Below, one piece after another: positions 26,025 through 34,298 of a stretch of DNA of 64,000 nucleotides (position 1 is its first letter; the number at the start of each line of letters is the position of its first letter). The notes under the pieces were generated by a model. The model was not told where the DNA came from. It saw nothing but the letters and a program-made list of their open reading frames with translations, and searched no databases. The position numbers and the translations under genes were made by a program. The stretch comes from UBA4733 sp036734945 (GTDB taxonomy: Bacteria > Chloroflexota > UBA4733): NCBI GenBank assembly GCA_036734945.1, contig DAIMXP010000003.1, positions 78,731-142,730 on the forward strand, read 5' to 3'.

Positions 26025-27572
26025 CTACCAGCCCGGCTTGGTAGCGCTAAACGCCTGTTGTTTCTGATCTGCAAGTTGCTGCGCCTGCGCCAACGCAGCT
26101 TCGACCGAGATCGTCCCTTTGAGGACGTTGCTGACGGCGGTATTCAGGAAGCCGATGACCTGACTGTAGGTGGGTGTCACCGGGAACGGGTGCAGCAATT
26201 CCGGCTTGGCCATGTCGACGAGTACCTTGCCGTAGGGAAACCCCTTGACGAACCGGGCATCGTTCGCCATCGCGGGGGTCGGCGGCACATTCGCCTCGCC
26301 GAGACACCAGGCCAGCACCGGTTCGGCCGAGTCCATGTAGAGCATGAACTGCATCGACTCCTGCGGATGCTTCACGCCGGTGGGCAGCACGAAGGTGTCG
26401 GAGCCGATGACGGTGTTCGTGCCGGGCGCGACGCCGGGCGCGGTGGGGATGACGCCAACGCCGTACTCGAGTGACGGCGAATCGCTGTCATAGTTCATGA
26501 GCGGCACCCAATCACCCACGACCTGCATGCCGAGCTTGCCGGAACCGACCGGGGTGTTCTTCCCGGTGAACGGCTTCGTGAACGCGTTGATGGCATTAAT
26601 GTCGCCCAAACGTTTGAGGTATTGCTGATACCAGGAAAGCGCGTCCCGTGCCTGGGGGGTGTCGAAGGTCCAGGTCCCTTTCGTCGCGTCGTAGATGTCG
26701 CCACCGCGGGCGGCGATCCACAGGGAGATGTTGGCGCTCAGCCAGGGAATGAATCCGGCCTGGGTAATGCTTCCGTCCGGCTGCTTGTGGTCAAGCCGCG
26801 TGGCGTCGTCGTCGAGCGCCGAAATCTGGGTCGGTGCTGCGTCGGCGTTCAGGCCTGCGGTCCTGAACAGCGCCTTGTTCCAAACGAAGACGTTCGTGTC
26901 GTACTCCTGAAGCAAGCACCAGAGCTTGCCATGAAAGTGCTGCATGTCCCAGACCCAGGAGAAGTAGTCCTGCTGCTTGACGCCCAGTTGGCCGGCCCAT
27001 TCATCCATCGGTTGGATCAGGCTGTTCGCCGCCCACTCGGCGGCAATCGGGAAGCTGGAGGTAAGGATGCCGTCGGGCGGGGTTCCGCCGACCATGGCGC
27101 TGGTGTACTTCTCATAGTTGGCGCCGCCAGCGGTGTAGCGCATGTTCACTTGGATGGCGGGATGCTGCTGCACGAACTTTTGCGCCCAGGGATTGAGGAG
27201 GCCCTGGGAGATGGGATCGTTGAGCGTCGTCCAGAACTCGAGGGTGACGGCGCCCTTCACTGAAGCTCCGGTGGCTGACGCGCTGGTTGTGACGGCAGCG
27301 GTCGAGGAGGCCGACCCGGCAGCGCTACTGGAACTGGCGCGCGTCGCCGAGGTGACAGCACTGCTGGAGGATACGGTCATCGTGCTAGCGCCGCCGGCCG
27401 TAGAGACAGCGGTATTCGCAGCGGTGGTGACTGGCGCGCGGGCGCTCGTCGTTGCGACCTGACTGGTAGCGCTGGAAGCGCCGCAGGCCGTCAGCAAGGC
27501 GCTGCCGGCCACGGCCCCGACAGCGAGCGCGCCGGTTCGAAGTAGGACACGACGGGTGATGAAGACTGCCAT
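26025..27572 (-). CDS. ABC-type sugar solute-binding lipoprotein (family 1 SBP)
   Basis: 515 residues from ATG 27572 (AGAGGAA upstream). The leader has ITRRVLLRTGALAVG and lipobox LLTAC, Tat-like, followed by about 75 residues of Ala/Ser/Thr linker. The mature domain shows VTLEFWTTLND, KFVQQHPAIQVN, NYEKYTSAMVGGTPPDGI and YFSWVWDMQHFHGKLW. It is a relative of the SBP at 43809 (both have NYEKYT-AM-GGTPPD and H-GKLW/H-GHLW). It lies 154 bp downstream of the ceramidase-like gene and 81 bp before DegT. No permease nearby. Confidence 0.92.
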   Translation of the reverse strand: MAVFITRRVLLRTGALAVGAVAGSALLTACGASSATSQVATTSARAPVTTAANTAVSTAGGASTMTVSSSSAVTSATRASSSSAAGSASSTAAVTTSASATGASVKGAVTLEFWTTLNDPISQGLLNPWAQKFVQQHPAIQVNMRYTAGGANYEKYTSAMVGGTPPDGILTSSFPIAAEWAANSLIQPMDEWAGQLGVKQQDYFSWVWDMQHFHGKLWCLLQEYDTNVFVWNKALFRTAGLNADAAPTQISALDDDATRLDHKQPDGSITQAGFIPWLSANISLWIAARGGDIYDATKGTWTFDTPQARDALSWYQQYLKRLGDINAINAFTKPFTGKNTPVGSGKLGMQVVGDWVPLMNYDSDSPSLEYGVGVIPTAPGVAPGTNTVIGSDTFVLPTGVKHPQESMQFMLYMDSAEPVLAWCLGEANVPPTPAMANDARFVKGFPYGKVLVDMAKPELLHPFPVTPTYSQVIGFLNTAVSNVLKGTISVEAALAQAQQLADQKQQAFSATKPGW

Positions 27573-27726
27573 GCTCGATGTTCCTCTCACGATCGATGAC
27601 ACACAACGATGGCCCCACCGACACAGTTGCCGGCAAGGGTGCTGGAATGCGGCGACGACCACGTGCGACAGACACGCGATCAATGCGCCGCCCACGTGTT
27701 TTGGGGATGACGCTTTCGTTGCACCA

Positions 27727-29124
27727 TCAGCGGACGGATTGCAAGAGGCGGATGGTCGTCGCTTGCAATAACTCGCCTGCTTCGGGAGCGACTCGGCAGG
27801 CGCGGTCGACCTCATAGCCGCCTTCCGGGTACGACGCGCGCGTGGGGAAGTACCCCGCCGACCCATCGGTGTAGCCGGCGATGGCCGTCCAGGGGAACGG
27901 CGATGCCGCTTTGATGGCCATACCCGTTTCGCAGAACAGTTCGGTCGGGTTGAAGGCCAACGCGGCATCGCCCAGCCGCAGAACCGAGAGCTCACCCGCC
28001 ACCACCAGCGGCTCACCAGTTTCCAGCGCGGCCATTGCCTGATGTGCTCGTTCCAGCCCCCGCTTATTCCACCATTTCGCGCCGTCATTCCCTTCCTGCG
28101 CCGCTAACCGCTCCCGTTCCGCTTCCAACCGCTCAATTTGCGCCTGACCGGCTTCCTTCGAGGAGGGCAGCAGCTCGGGGAAGGCCACGGTCTCTCGCGC
28201 CACCCGCAAGGGCGTGCCGTCAATGGGCTGGGCAAGCAAGGCGATGCGGGTTGCCTCGGCGCCCAGCGCGCGCCCCAGGCGGAGCGGATGCTTCCAATCC
28301 GCTCCCATCAAGCCGGGGTTGATGTTCCCGCAAGCTCCCTGCACGTACAGTGCGACGCCGCCGACCAACTGCTCCACGACAGCGCGGGCCACACCAGGAA
28401 AATCCGCCGAAAGCAGACGCATCTGGCCGGCAAGGGAGACGGGGTGACAGGCGTAGTTGACGAGCACGGCGACCGGCTCCGGCGCCCGACGTAGCCAGCC
28501 AAGCGGCGCGCCTGGCTCCACGGGATCACCGTCCGCCGTATCCAGACGCCAGACCTGCACCTCAGTATCGAGCGCCCCCTCCGGGTTCTGGCCCAGGATG
28601 ATGCGCCCATCGGGCCGGCGCTCCCGCCGGTTGATGCCGATCCTGACGCTACCGCGCCCCGTCGCCAGCGTGACCGGGCGCCGGGCAGCGTTGGCCATCG
28701 CCACGACGCCAGCGACGTGGTGTGGCAACGCCGCCTGGTAGGCGAAGGCCTGCTCGCCGCCTTCACCCCCTTGCGGCGGGGAGACCACCGGCCCATAGTG
28801 CGTGTGGCTGCAAGACAGGAAAACGCGCGACGATGGGATGCCGGTCACTTGCTCCACCTGAGCCTTGATCGCGGCAGTGATCGCCTCGCCCTGCATACCG
28901 AGGAGGTCGAGCGTTACCAGCGCCACGCGACCGTCGGGATCATCGCTCGGCGTCCGCTCGGCCAGCACCAAGGCTGTCGCCAGCAGGTCGTCGTGGACGC
29001 CATTGGACGGCGCCCGTCCGGCAAAGCCGATCATGGCGATGCCCACCGGCGGTGTGATGACCACCCGCGCCACGCCCGCCGAGAGGCCACCGACCGAGCC
29101 GCCGGCGCCAAGTCCAGATTCCAT
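27727..29124 (-). CDS. Neutral/alkaline ceramidase-like hydrolase
   Basis: 465 residues resembling the N-terminal zinc domain of neutral ceramidases. LSAGVARVVITPPVG is the family opening. SCSHTHYGPV and VNYACHPVSL give the zinc histidines, and YVQGACGNINP matches the QG-x-x-G-D/N-x-x-P signature. The C-terminal immunoglobulin-like domain of true ceramidases is absent, and no signal peptide is seen. Cytoplasmic bacterial members of this clan are uncharacterised hydrolases, possibly for N-acyl compounds. A real ceramide substrate is doubtful. It is transcribed leftward between two SBP genes, consistent with processing of an imported molecule. Confidence 0.85.
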   Translation of the reverse strand: MESGLGAGGSVGGLSAGVARVVITPPVGIAMIGFAGRAPSNGVHDDLLATALVLAERTPSDDPDGRVALVTLDLLGMQGEAITAAIKAQVEQVTGIPSSRVFLSCSHTHYGPVVSPPQGGEGGEQAFAYQAALPHHVAGVVAMANAARRPVTLATGRGSVRIGINRRERRPDGRIILGQNPEGALDTEVQVWRLDTADGDPVEPGAPLGWLRRAPEPVAVLVNYACHPVSLAGQMRLLSADFPGVARAVVEQLVGGVALYVQGACGNINPGLMGADWKHPLRLGRALGAEATRIALLAQPIDGTPLRVARETVAFPELLPSSKEAGQAQIERLEAERERLAAQEGNDGAKWWNKRGLERAHQAMAALETGEPLVVAGELSVLRLGDAALAFNPTELFCETGMAIKAASPFPWTAIAGYTDGSAGYFPTRASYPEGGYEVDRACRVAPEAGELLQATTIRLLQSVR

Positions 29125-29142
29125 CGCCTTATCTCCTTACTA

Positions 29143-29244
29143 ACCTCACCCCCTGCCCCTCTCCTGGGCGGAGAGGGGAGACGATGATGACGCGGCCTCC
29201 CTCGTTCTCCCCTCTCCATCCAGGAGAGGGGCAGGGGGTGAGGT
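29143..29244. repeat. Long hairpin with 25-bp perfect arms
   Basis: Arms 29143-29167 and 29220-29244 are perfect inverted repeats (containing CCTCACCCCCTGCCCC). An inner pair, GGAGAGGGGAGA (29170-29181) and TCTCCCCTCTCC (29206-29217), extends the stem. The right arm reaches the stop codon of the SBP gene (29244-29246). Probably a transcriptional attenuator or terminator between the SBP and the ceramidase-like gene, and a member of a dispersed repeat type. Confidence 0.85.
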
Positions 29245-30761
29245 CACGGGTCGGTGCGCTTCAGGATGTCGTTCAGTTGGGGATTGAGCGCCGACAGCCC
29301 GCTCTGCACCGAAATCTTGTTGGCAAGAATGTCATTAATCGTCGCGGTGTAGGCCTTGCTGAGCTCGGAGACGCCCAGCACGTTCTCCTCGGGTCGGGGT
29401 TTGGCAACCTTGGGCGCATCCACTGCGTAGGCTTGGGTCAAGTCCGGCGTCCAGTTCGGAATCGGCGTCGGATAGTCCAGCGGCGCCGGCGGGGAACCGA
29501 TCGTCTCCACAATGAAGTGGGACCAGGGCATGGCGGGCTTGTGCATGAACGCCTCCATGGCCAACTGCGCCTCGTCCGGGTGCTTCGCGCCGTTGGCAGG
29601 GACCAGACCATAGCCATAGAAGAACCAGTTCGGCTTCACTCCTGGTGCGGGCGGAACGGTCGAGGCGCCCAGGTCAGCGAACACATCCGCCTTTCCGGGG
29701 TTGCGGATGCTGAGGAGTGGGAACCAGACCTCGATCTCGGCGCTCGCCGCCTGCGATTGCTGCCAGGCCGTGGTCGTGTTGAGTTTGCCCTCCGTCACGC
29801 CGGCATCCACCAGCTTCTTCCAGTAGCTGACGGCGTCGATAGCCTGCGGGGAGGCCACGTCGACCTTGGTCGGATGATCGCCGTCGAAGGTGTACATCTG
29901 GCCGCCGAAGCGGGCGATCCAGGTAGCGAAGTTCTGCGGTAGGCGGCTCTGGAAGAGGGTGAAGCCGATGCGGGTCACGGTGTTGCCCTGCCTCTGCGTC
30001 AGCTTCTGGGCGTAGTCGAACTCCTCGTCCGTGGTCGTCGGCGGGGTCGTCAGGCCCATCTGCCGGTAGAAGGACTTGCGATAGAAGTAGCCCAGCGGCT
30101 GGAACTCCGTGGGGTAGCCGTAAACCTTGCCCTGGTAGGTCAGCCGGTCGCCCGCACCGGGGTAGTAGTTCTGCTTGACGTAGGTCTGCTCGTTAGCGGG
30201 CAATGGATTGGCCAGTTGCTGCTGGGCCAGCACTTTGACGCTGCTCGGCGTGTGATAGATATCCGGCGGGTCGCCGCCCAGCTTGGACGCCACGATCTTC
30301 TCGAACTCCTGAGCGTCGGCAACGTGTTCAACGACGACCTGGATCTTGTTTTGGGCCCCGGCGCCACTGTTGTACGGGTCGATGATCTGCTTCTGCAATG
30401 CGTCCAGGGATTGCCCGCCCCAGTGGACCAAGAGCCGCACCGGCGTCATCCCCGGCTTGATGACGACCGGCACTGGCGATGGGGTGGCTGCAGCCACCAC
30501 GGCGGCTGTCGTCTTGGCGGCGGTGCTGCTCGCAGTGACCGCCGCTGTCGCGGCAGTGCTCGTCGAAGCAGCGCTCGTCGCCGCGTTACTCGCCGGCGCG
30601 CTGGCGCTCGTCACTGCCGCCTGCGCGGCGGTCGACGCCGCGGCCGTCGTCGTGTTCGTGGTCACGGCTGCCGACCCGCCACAGGCGGTAAGAAGGCCGA
30701 GCACCGACGTGGCGGTGAAGAGGGACAGACATGTGCGTCGAGACAACCGGACTCCGTGCAT
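29244..30761 (-). CDS. ABC-type solute-binding lipoprotein (family 1 SBP)
   Basis: 505 residues. The leader VRLSRRTCLSLFTATSVLGL with lipobox LLTAC is nearly the same as that of the SBP at 43809, including GGSAAV after the cysteine. A ~70-residue Ala/Ser/Thr linker follows. The mature part contains PVRLLVHWGGQSLDAL, NKIQVVVEHVADAQEFEKIV, LGGDPPDIYHT and KVYGYPTEFQPLGYFY. The start is preceded by AAAGGAGGAG. It is driven by the conserved promoter at 30862-30905 and may lead a leftward operon with the ceramidase-like, SBP and DegT genes, modulated by the hairpin at its 3' end. No permease adjacent. Confidence 0.92.
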   Translation of the reverse strand: MHGVRLSRRTCLSLFTATSVLGLLTACGGSAAVTTNTTTAAASTAAQAAVTSASAPASNAATSAASTSTAATAAVTASSTAAKTTAAVVAAATPSPVPVVIKPGMTPVRLLVHWGGQSLDALQKQIIDPYNSGAGAQNKIQVVVEHVADAQEFEKIVASKLGGDPPDIYHTPSSVKVLAQQQLANPLPANEQTYVKQNYYPGAGDRLTYQGKVYGYPTEFQPLGYFYRKSFYRQMGLTTPPTTTDEEFDYAQKLTQRQGNTVTRIGFTLFQSRLPQNFATWIARFGGQMYTFDGDHPTKVDVASPQAIDAVSYWKKLVDAGVTEGKLNTTTAWQQSQAASAEIEVWFPLLSIRNPGKADVFADLGASTVPPAPGVKPNWFFYGYGLVPANGAKHPDEAQLAMEAFMHKPAMPWSHFIVETIGSPPAPLDYPTPIPNWTPDLTQAYAVDAPKVAKPRPEENVLGVSELSKAYTATINDILANKISVQSGLSALNPQLNDILKRTDP

Positions 30762-30802
30762 GGACTCCTCCTTTGCTATAGAGAACCCTACGCTTGCTCC
30801 GC

Positions 30803-30820
30803 GCGCTGACGGGAGAGCGC
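30803..30820 (-). other. Conserved leader hairpin, copy 1
   Basis: GCGCT and AGCGC pair around an eight-base loop in the untranslated leader of the SBP at 29244. The same stem with a changed loop occurs at 38426-38443 and 45371-45388, in equivalent positions. Retention of pairing suggests an RNA role, but the flanks are themselves conserved, so simple duplication could also explain it. Confidence 0.35.
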
Positions 30821-30861
30821 CTCAGGCCGCATCGTGCTTGCCCGCTCGCTCATCCGCAGGT

Positions 30862-30905
30862 ATCGTATAGTCAATCGCATCGTTTGTCAATGGACGTCGT
30901 ACAAC
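30862..30905 (-). promoter_or_regulatory. Conserved SBP promoter and operator box, copy 1
   Basis: Reading leftward: GTTGTACGACGTCC, then -35 TTGACA (30885-30890 on the plus strand), a 17-nt spacer, and -10 TACGAT (30862-30867). The block overlapping and upstream of the -35 is shared almost exactly with 38488-38531, 45430-45473 and 47345-47388. Drives the SBP at 29244. Confidence 0.75.
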
Positions 30906-31073
30906 GTACAACCGGTACGTGCGGAAGCCGACGGGGGTGACTGCGATGTGGCGGCGGCCGGGTGTGGAGGTCCGCACGCCAGCGCCCTTTGGCACGCGGT
31001 CGGCTATGGCCCAAGAGGTCCACTGCTGACGCTGCCTTGGCTCGCCGCGCGGGGCCACCGAGAGGAACGTCAC

Positions 31074-31868
31074 ATGAAGATTTTCATCCTTACGGACCTG
31101 GAAGGTCCGGCCATGATCTTCGCGTTCAATCAGACGCGCCTCCCGGAAGCGGCAGCCAACATGGCGCAGTCGAAGCGGCTGCTGACGCTGGAGGTGAATG
31201 TCTGCGTCGAGGGTATTCTCGAGATCGACCCGCAGGCCGAGGTCGTGGTCTTGGACGGCCACGGCTCCGGCGGCATCGACTACGAGCTGCTGAATGAGCA
31301 TGCCGAGCTGGTGGCGGGGCGCGGCGTGCGTGCCCCCTACGGCCTGGATGCGAGCTTCGACGCCCTGTTCTTCGTCGGCCAGCACGCCATGGCCGGCACG
31401 CCCGATGCGCCGCTGGCCCATACCTATTCCTCGCGCACGGTGGAGCACTATACGCTCAACGGCGTGCCCATAGGCGAGTTCGGTCTGCTCGCCGCCATGG
31501 CCGGGACGCTGTTCGGCGTGCCGACGGCCTTCCTCGCTGGCGACGACAAGGCTGTGGCCGAGGCGCACGCGCTGGTGCCGGAACTGGTCGGCGTGACCAC
31601 TAAGGTCGGGCTGGGCTTGGAAGCAGCGCGCTCCCTCGCGCCTTCCCGGGCGCGGGCGCTCATCCAATCCGGCGCGGCGGAGGCCTGCCGGCGGGTCCAG
31701 GCCGGCCGGATTCCTCCCGTCCGCCTCCCGCCCCCGTACCACCTCGAGGTGCGCGTCCTGCTGGGACAGGAAGCGAGCCTCAAGAGCTACCTGCAGCGCG
31801 GCGCCAGCCAGAGCGACGAGCGCACGGCCGTGCTGGAGACCAACGATCCGCGGGCCGTGCTGCGCTGA
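31074..31868 (+). CDS. M55 family peptidase (DppA-like D-aminopeptidase)
   Basis: 264 residues, full length for DppA. Zinc and catalytic positions match: D8 and E10 (LTDLEGPAM), H63 (VLDGHGSGG), H104 (VGQHAMAGT), H116 (LAHTYSS, the likely nucleophile region) and E135 (PIGEFGLLA). DppA-type enzymes release D-amino acids from peptides. ATG 31074 follows GAGAGGAAC; longer frames run into the divergent promoter. It is divergent from the SBP at 29244 across the conserved promoter region. With that SBP it could form a system for taking up and hydrolysing peptide- or amide-like compounds. A second M55 gene is at 39887. Confidence 0.9.
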   Translation: MKIFILTDLEGPAMIFAFNQTRLPEAAANMAQSKRLLTLEVNVCVEGILEIDPQAEVVVLDGHGSGGIDYELLNEHAELVAGRGVRAPYGLDASFDALFFVGQHAMAGTPDAPLAHTYSSRTVEHYTLNGVPIGEFGLLAAMAGTLFGVPTAFLAGDDKAVAEAHALVPELVGVTTKVGLGLEAARSLAPSRARALIQSGAAEACRRVQAGRIPPVRLPPPYHLEVRVLLGQEASLKSYLQRGASQSDERTAVLETNDPRAVLR

Positions 31869-31958
31869 GCGGCGCACGGGCGCGGGGGAGCGGTTACACC
31901 AGCCCCGTCGCCAGGACTCTTCTCAGGACTTTCTAAGGTAACAGCAGAAGCGCTTCTC

Positions 31959-31987
31959 TTGACAACGGAGCGGCCATGCCTTATTTT
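31959..31987 (+). promoter_or_regulatory. Sigma70-like promoter
   Basis: TTGACA at 31959-31964, a 17-nt spacer, and TATTTT at 31982-31987, about 65 bp before the SBP remnant start at 32054. It may now drive the nitrilase-family gene and the SBP at 34291, since the remnant no longer encodes a full protein. Confidence 0.5.
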
Positions 31988-32053
31988 GTACAGTGCGTGA
32001 CTAAATGCCTCGCGCCTGGAAGTACACGTAGGGCTGTCCAAGAGGAGCAGAGG

Positions 32054-32431
32054 ATGATCATGCCTGAGGCCAACCGCCCGGCATCACGGCGGTCCCGCCG
32101 GGCGCTGCTCGTGGCCGGGCTCGGCGGCGTCGCGGCGATCGGCCTGGCGGCGTGCGGCGGGGCCGGCGCGAGCGCAGGGACGAGCAGCGCCTCTCTGGCG
32201 ACGACCGTGGCGACGAGCCCTGCGACCGCCAGCAGGAGCACCTCGGCTCCCTCGACCACCGCTGCGCCAAGTACCACGTCCTCGGCGGCGCGCGCCAGTA
32301 CTGCCGCCACGACCTCGGCCACCGCGCCGGCCGCGACGAGCGTTGACCCGAGGCACGCGCCAAACGATGAGCGACAGGGAAGCGAGGTGATGACACGGGA
32401 GAGCGATCAGGGCTCGGTGCAGACGGTGTGA
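32054..32431 (+). pseudogene. SBP gene remnant: signal peptide and linker only
   Basis: 125 codons. SRRSRRALLVAGLGGVAAIG with lipobox GLAAC and the linker TSSAARASTAATTSATAPAA closely match the start of the SBP at 34291 (RRVVLLAGLGSVAAVGLAAC; identical SSAARASTAATTSATAPAAT). Immediately after the linker, at about 32340, the frame diverges into DPRHAPNDERQ and stops, so the ligand-binding domain is missing. It is a 3'-truncated paralogue. It could still produce a short lipopeptide because ATG, RBS and promoter remain. Confidence 0.75.
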
Positions 32432-32626
32432 TACGGCGGATGCACTGGGTGCGGTTCGGTGGCCTGGTTGGCTCATGCCAGCGGCCCGTGGCACGCGCAC
32501 CAGTGCGACTCTCGTACGGCATTCGCCGACGAGCACGACAGAAGAGAGGAGCGATATGTCCACTCGATCAGGCGATCAAGCAGCTACAGCGATAGGTCTC
32601 CGAGACCGAGGGGGGGCGAAGCAGGC

Positions 32627-32791
32627 ATGACCCGACGTCGCCTCGTAGGGAGCGTATGTGTGGCCGCCGGTGTGGGCGGCGCGCTCGCCGGCTGCGGTTC
32701 GCCCGGAAGCGCGGACGGGGGCGGGGCGAGGGCCGCGGATCGGTTGGTCAAGAAGCCTGAAGGGAATTGCGAGGAGCGAGCAGATGCCTGA
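32627..32791 (+). pseudogene. Second lipoprotein leader fragment (54 codons)
   Basis: TRRRLVGSVCVAAGVGGALA followed by the lipobox-like AGCGSPG forms a Tat-like lipoprotein leader, after which the frame quickly stops. The start overlaps the stop of a 24-codon frame (32556-32630) as ATGA. Its own end overlaps the nitrilase-family start at 32784. It is either a decayed SBP leader or a remnant of an export signal once fused to the nitrilase-family gene. 32432-32626 holds nothing else I can support. Confidence 0.45.
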
Positions 32792-34298
32792 GCTTGCGGC
32801 GGCGGCGGCATGGTCCCCGCATCCCACAGCCACGCCGATCACGACGGCCGATGGCGAAGGGAGCTTCGTGACGGCTGCCAACGGCTCGCGCACGTGCTGT
32901 GGCGGCTGGCAGTTCGAGTACACCGGGATCCTCCCTGGCCAGAGTTACGCGCTCTCGGCCATCGCCCGGTTGGACGGGATCGAGCATCCAAGGGACGTCC
33001 TCACCTGCACCGCCCACTGGGCGCGGCTTCCCCTCGATACGTCGGCGGAGCACGTCAACTACAGCCGATGGGACTACCTGCTGCCAGAGTCGGCCGGCGG
33101 AGGAACGCTTCGCTTCGCACGCACTGCGCGGGCGCCGCACGGGGCCTCGGTGCTCGTCATTCGCTGCACCTACCGCTGGGCGACGACGGGCCGCGCGGTG
33201 TGGTCAACTCCTCAGGTGGCGGCGACGGAAGAGCGGGTGCCGCTCCGTCGTCCGGTACGAATCGCGGTCGTCACGGGTCACGCGCGCTCTCGTCCGGCGA
33301 CCGTTCCGGCCGTGCGCGCGAACGTCGACCACTACGGGAGCTTGTGCGAATCGGCGTGCCGTGCCTGGGAACCGCACTTGATAGTGCTTCCCGAGGTCGC
33401 GCTGCAGTGGGGCGTGCGCGGCCACCCGCTCGACCTCGCCGTGGCGGCCCCAGGCCCGGAGACCGAAACCTTCGCCCAGATCGCGCGGCAGTACCGTGTC
33501 CGCCTGGTGATCGGCATGTACGAGCGCGACGGGGATGCCGCCTACAACAGCGCGATACTGATGGCGCCTGACGGCACGGTGGACGGCCGGTATCGCAAGG
33601 TTCACCTGGCCATGCTTAGCGAGGCGCTCTCCGGTCTGCGGCCCGGAACCTCGTTCCCGGTCTTCGCCACTGAGATAGGCCGAATCGGCTGCAACATCTG
33701 CATGGACAGTTCCGCCGTGGAGTCAGCACGCATGGTCGGTTTGGGCGGCGCGGACGTGCTGGCACTGCCCATCATGGGCGACCATCGCGCCGACCGCTGG
33801 ACGCCAGGTCCCCCTATATTCAACGAAGAACGCTGGCGCGCCATCATGCGCACCCGTGCCATGGACAACCAACTGTGTCTCGCGGTCGCCCGCAATCAGG
33901 CACAGGGGAGTTGCATCGTGGACCGCAAAGGGGACATCCTCGCCTGGAACGAGGGAGATGTCGATAGCATCTTCGCCGAGGCTGATCTCGACGGCGATTT
34001 CCGGCTGTGGAACGGCGGGTGCTTCCGCGACGTGAACTGGACCCAGCGGCGTCCACACATCTATGATCAGTTCACCGACCCTGACTGCGGAGGGTCACTT
34101 CGCCAACGCCGCCCGCCGCCTAGTTGCGGGATGGTCCCGGTAGTCAGCGAGGAGCCGGGTGAGACCGTGGGAATGGCGGCGCCGGCGGCGAGTATGACTC
34201 ACATTGCCGTAGCAGAGGAGGACTCGTCCACCTTGTTAGGACGCATGCACACCGGCAGCATGGGCGCTGCCGTGGAGAGGAGTGACGGTCATGGTTGA
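32784..34298 (+). CDS. Carbon-nitrogen hydrolase (nitrilase superfamily) with N-terminal beta-sandwich
   Basis: About 504 residues. Residues 35-145 look like a carbohydrate-binding or fibronectin-like beta-sandwich (FEYTGILPGQSYALSA, TLRFARTARAP). From about 157, a nitrilase-family amidase has the full triad: E204 (IVLPEVAL), K272 (YRKVHLAM) and C306 (GCNICMDSS). The tail after about 435 is low in homology. It would hydrolyse an amide outside the nitrile group proper. ATG 32784 is assumed; no strong RBS is visible, and the leader fragment upstream overlaps it. The gene end overlaps the next SBP start by eight bases, so binding protein and hydrolase are co-expressed. Confidence 0.85.
   Translation: MPELAAAAAWSPHPTATPITTADGEGSFVTAANGSRTCCGGWQFEYTGILPGQSYALSAIARLDGIEHPRDVLTCTAHWARLPLDTSAEHVNYSRWDYLLPESAGGGTLRFARTARAPHGASVLVIRCTYRWATTGRAVWSTPQVAATEERVPLRRPVRIAVVTGHARSRPATVPAVRANVDHYGSLCESACRAWEPHLIVLPEVALQWGVRGHPLDLAVAAPGPETETFAQIARQYRVRLVIGMYERDGDAAYNSAILMAPDGTVDGRYRKVHLAMLSEALSGLRPGTSFPVFATEIGRIGCNICMDSSAVESARMVGLGGADVLALPIMGDHRADRWTPGPPIFNEERWRAIMRTRAMDNQLCLAVARNQAQGSCIVDRKGDILAWNEGDVDSIFAEADLDGDFRLWNGGCFRDVNWTQRRPHIYDQFTDPDCGGSLRQRRPPPSCGMVPVVSEEPGETVGMAAPAASMTHIAVAEEDSSTLLGRMHTGSMGAAVERSDGHG

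Noticed and set aside
26025..28088. Extended 687-codon form of the SBP at 27572
   Set aside because: The extra N-terminal part overlaps the ceramidase-like gene and would place the lipoprotein signal internally.
30822..31877. Reverse open frame opposite the M55 peptidase
   Set aside because: The M55 frame has all zinc ligands in order; the reverse frame is a shadow.
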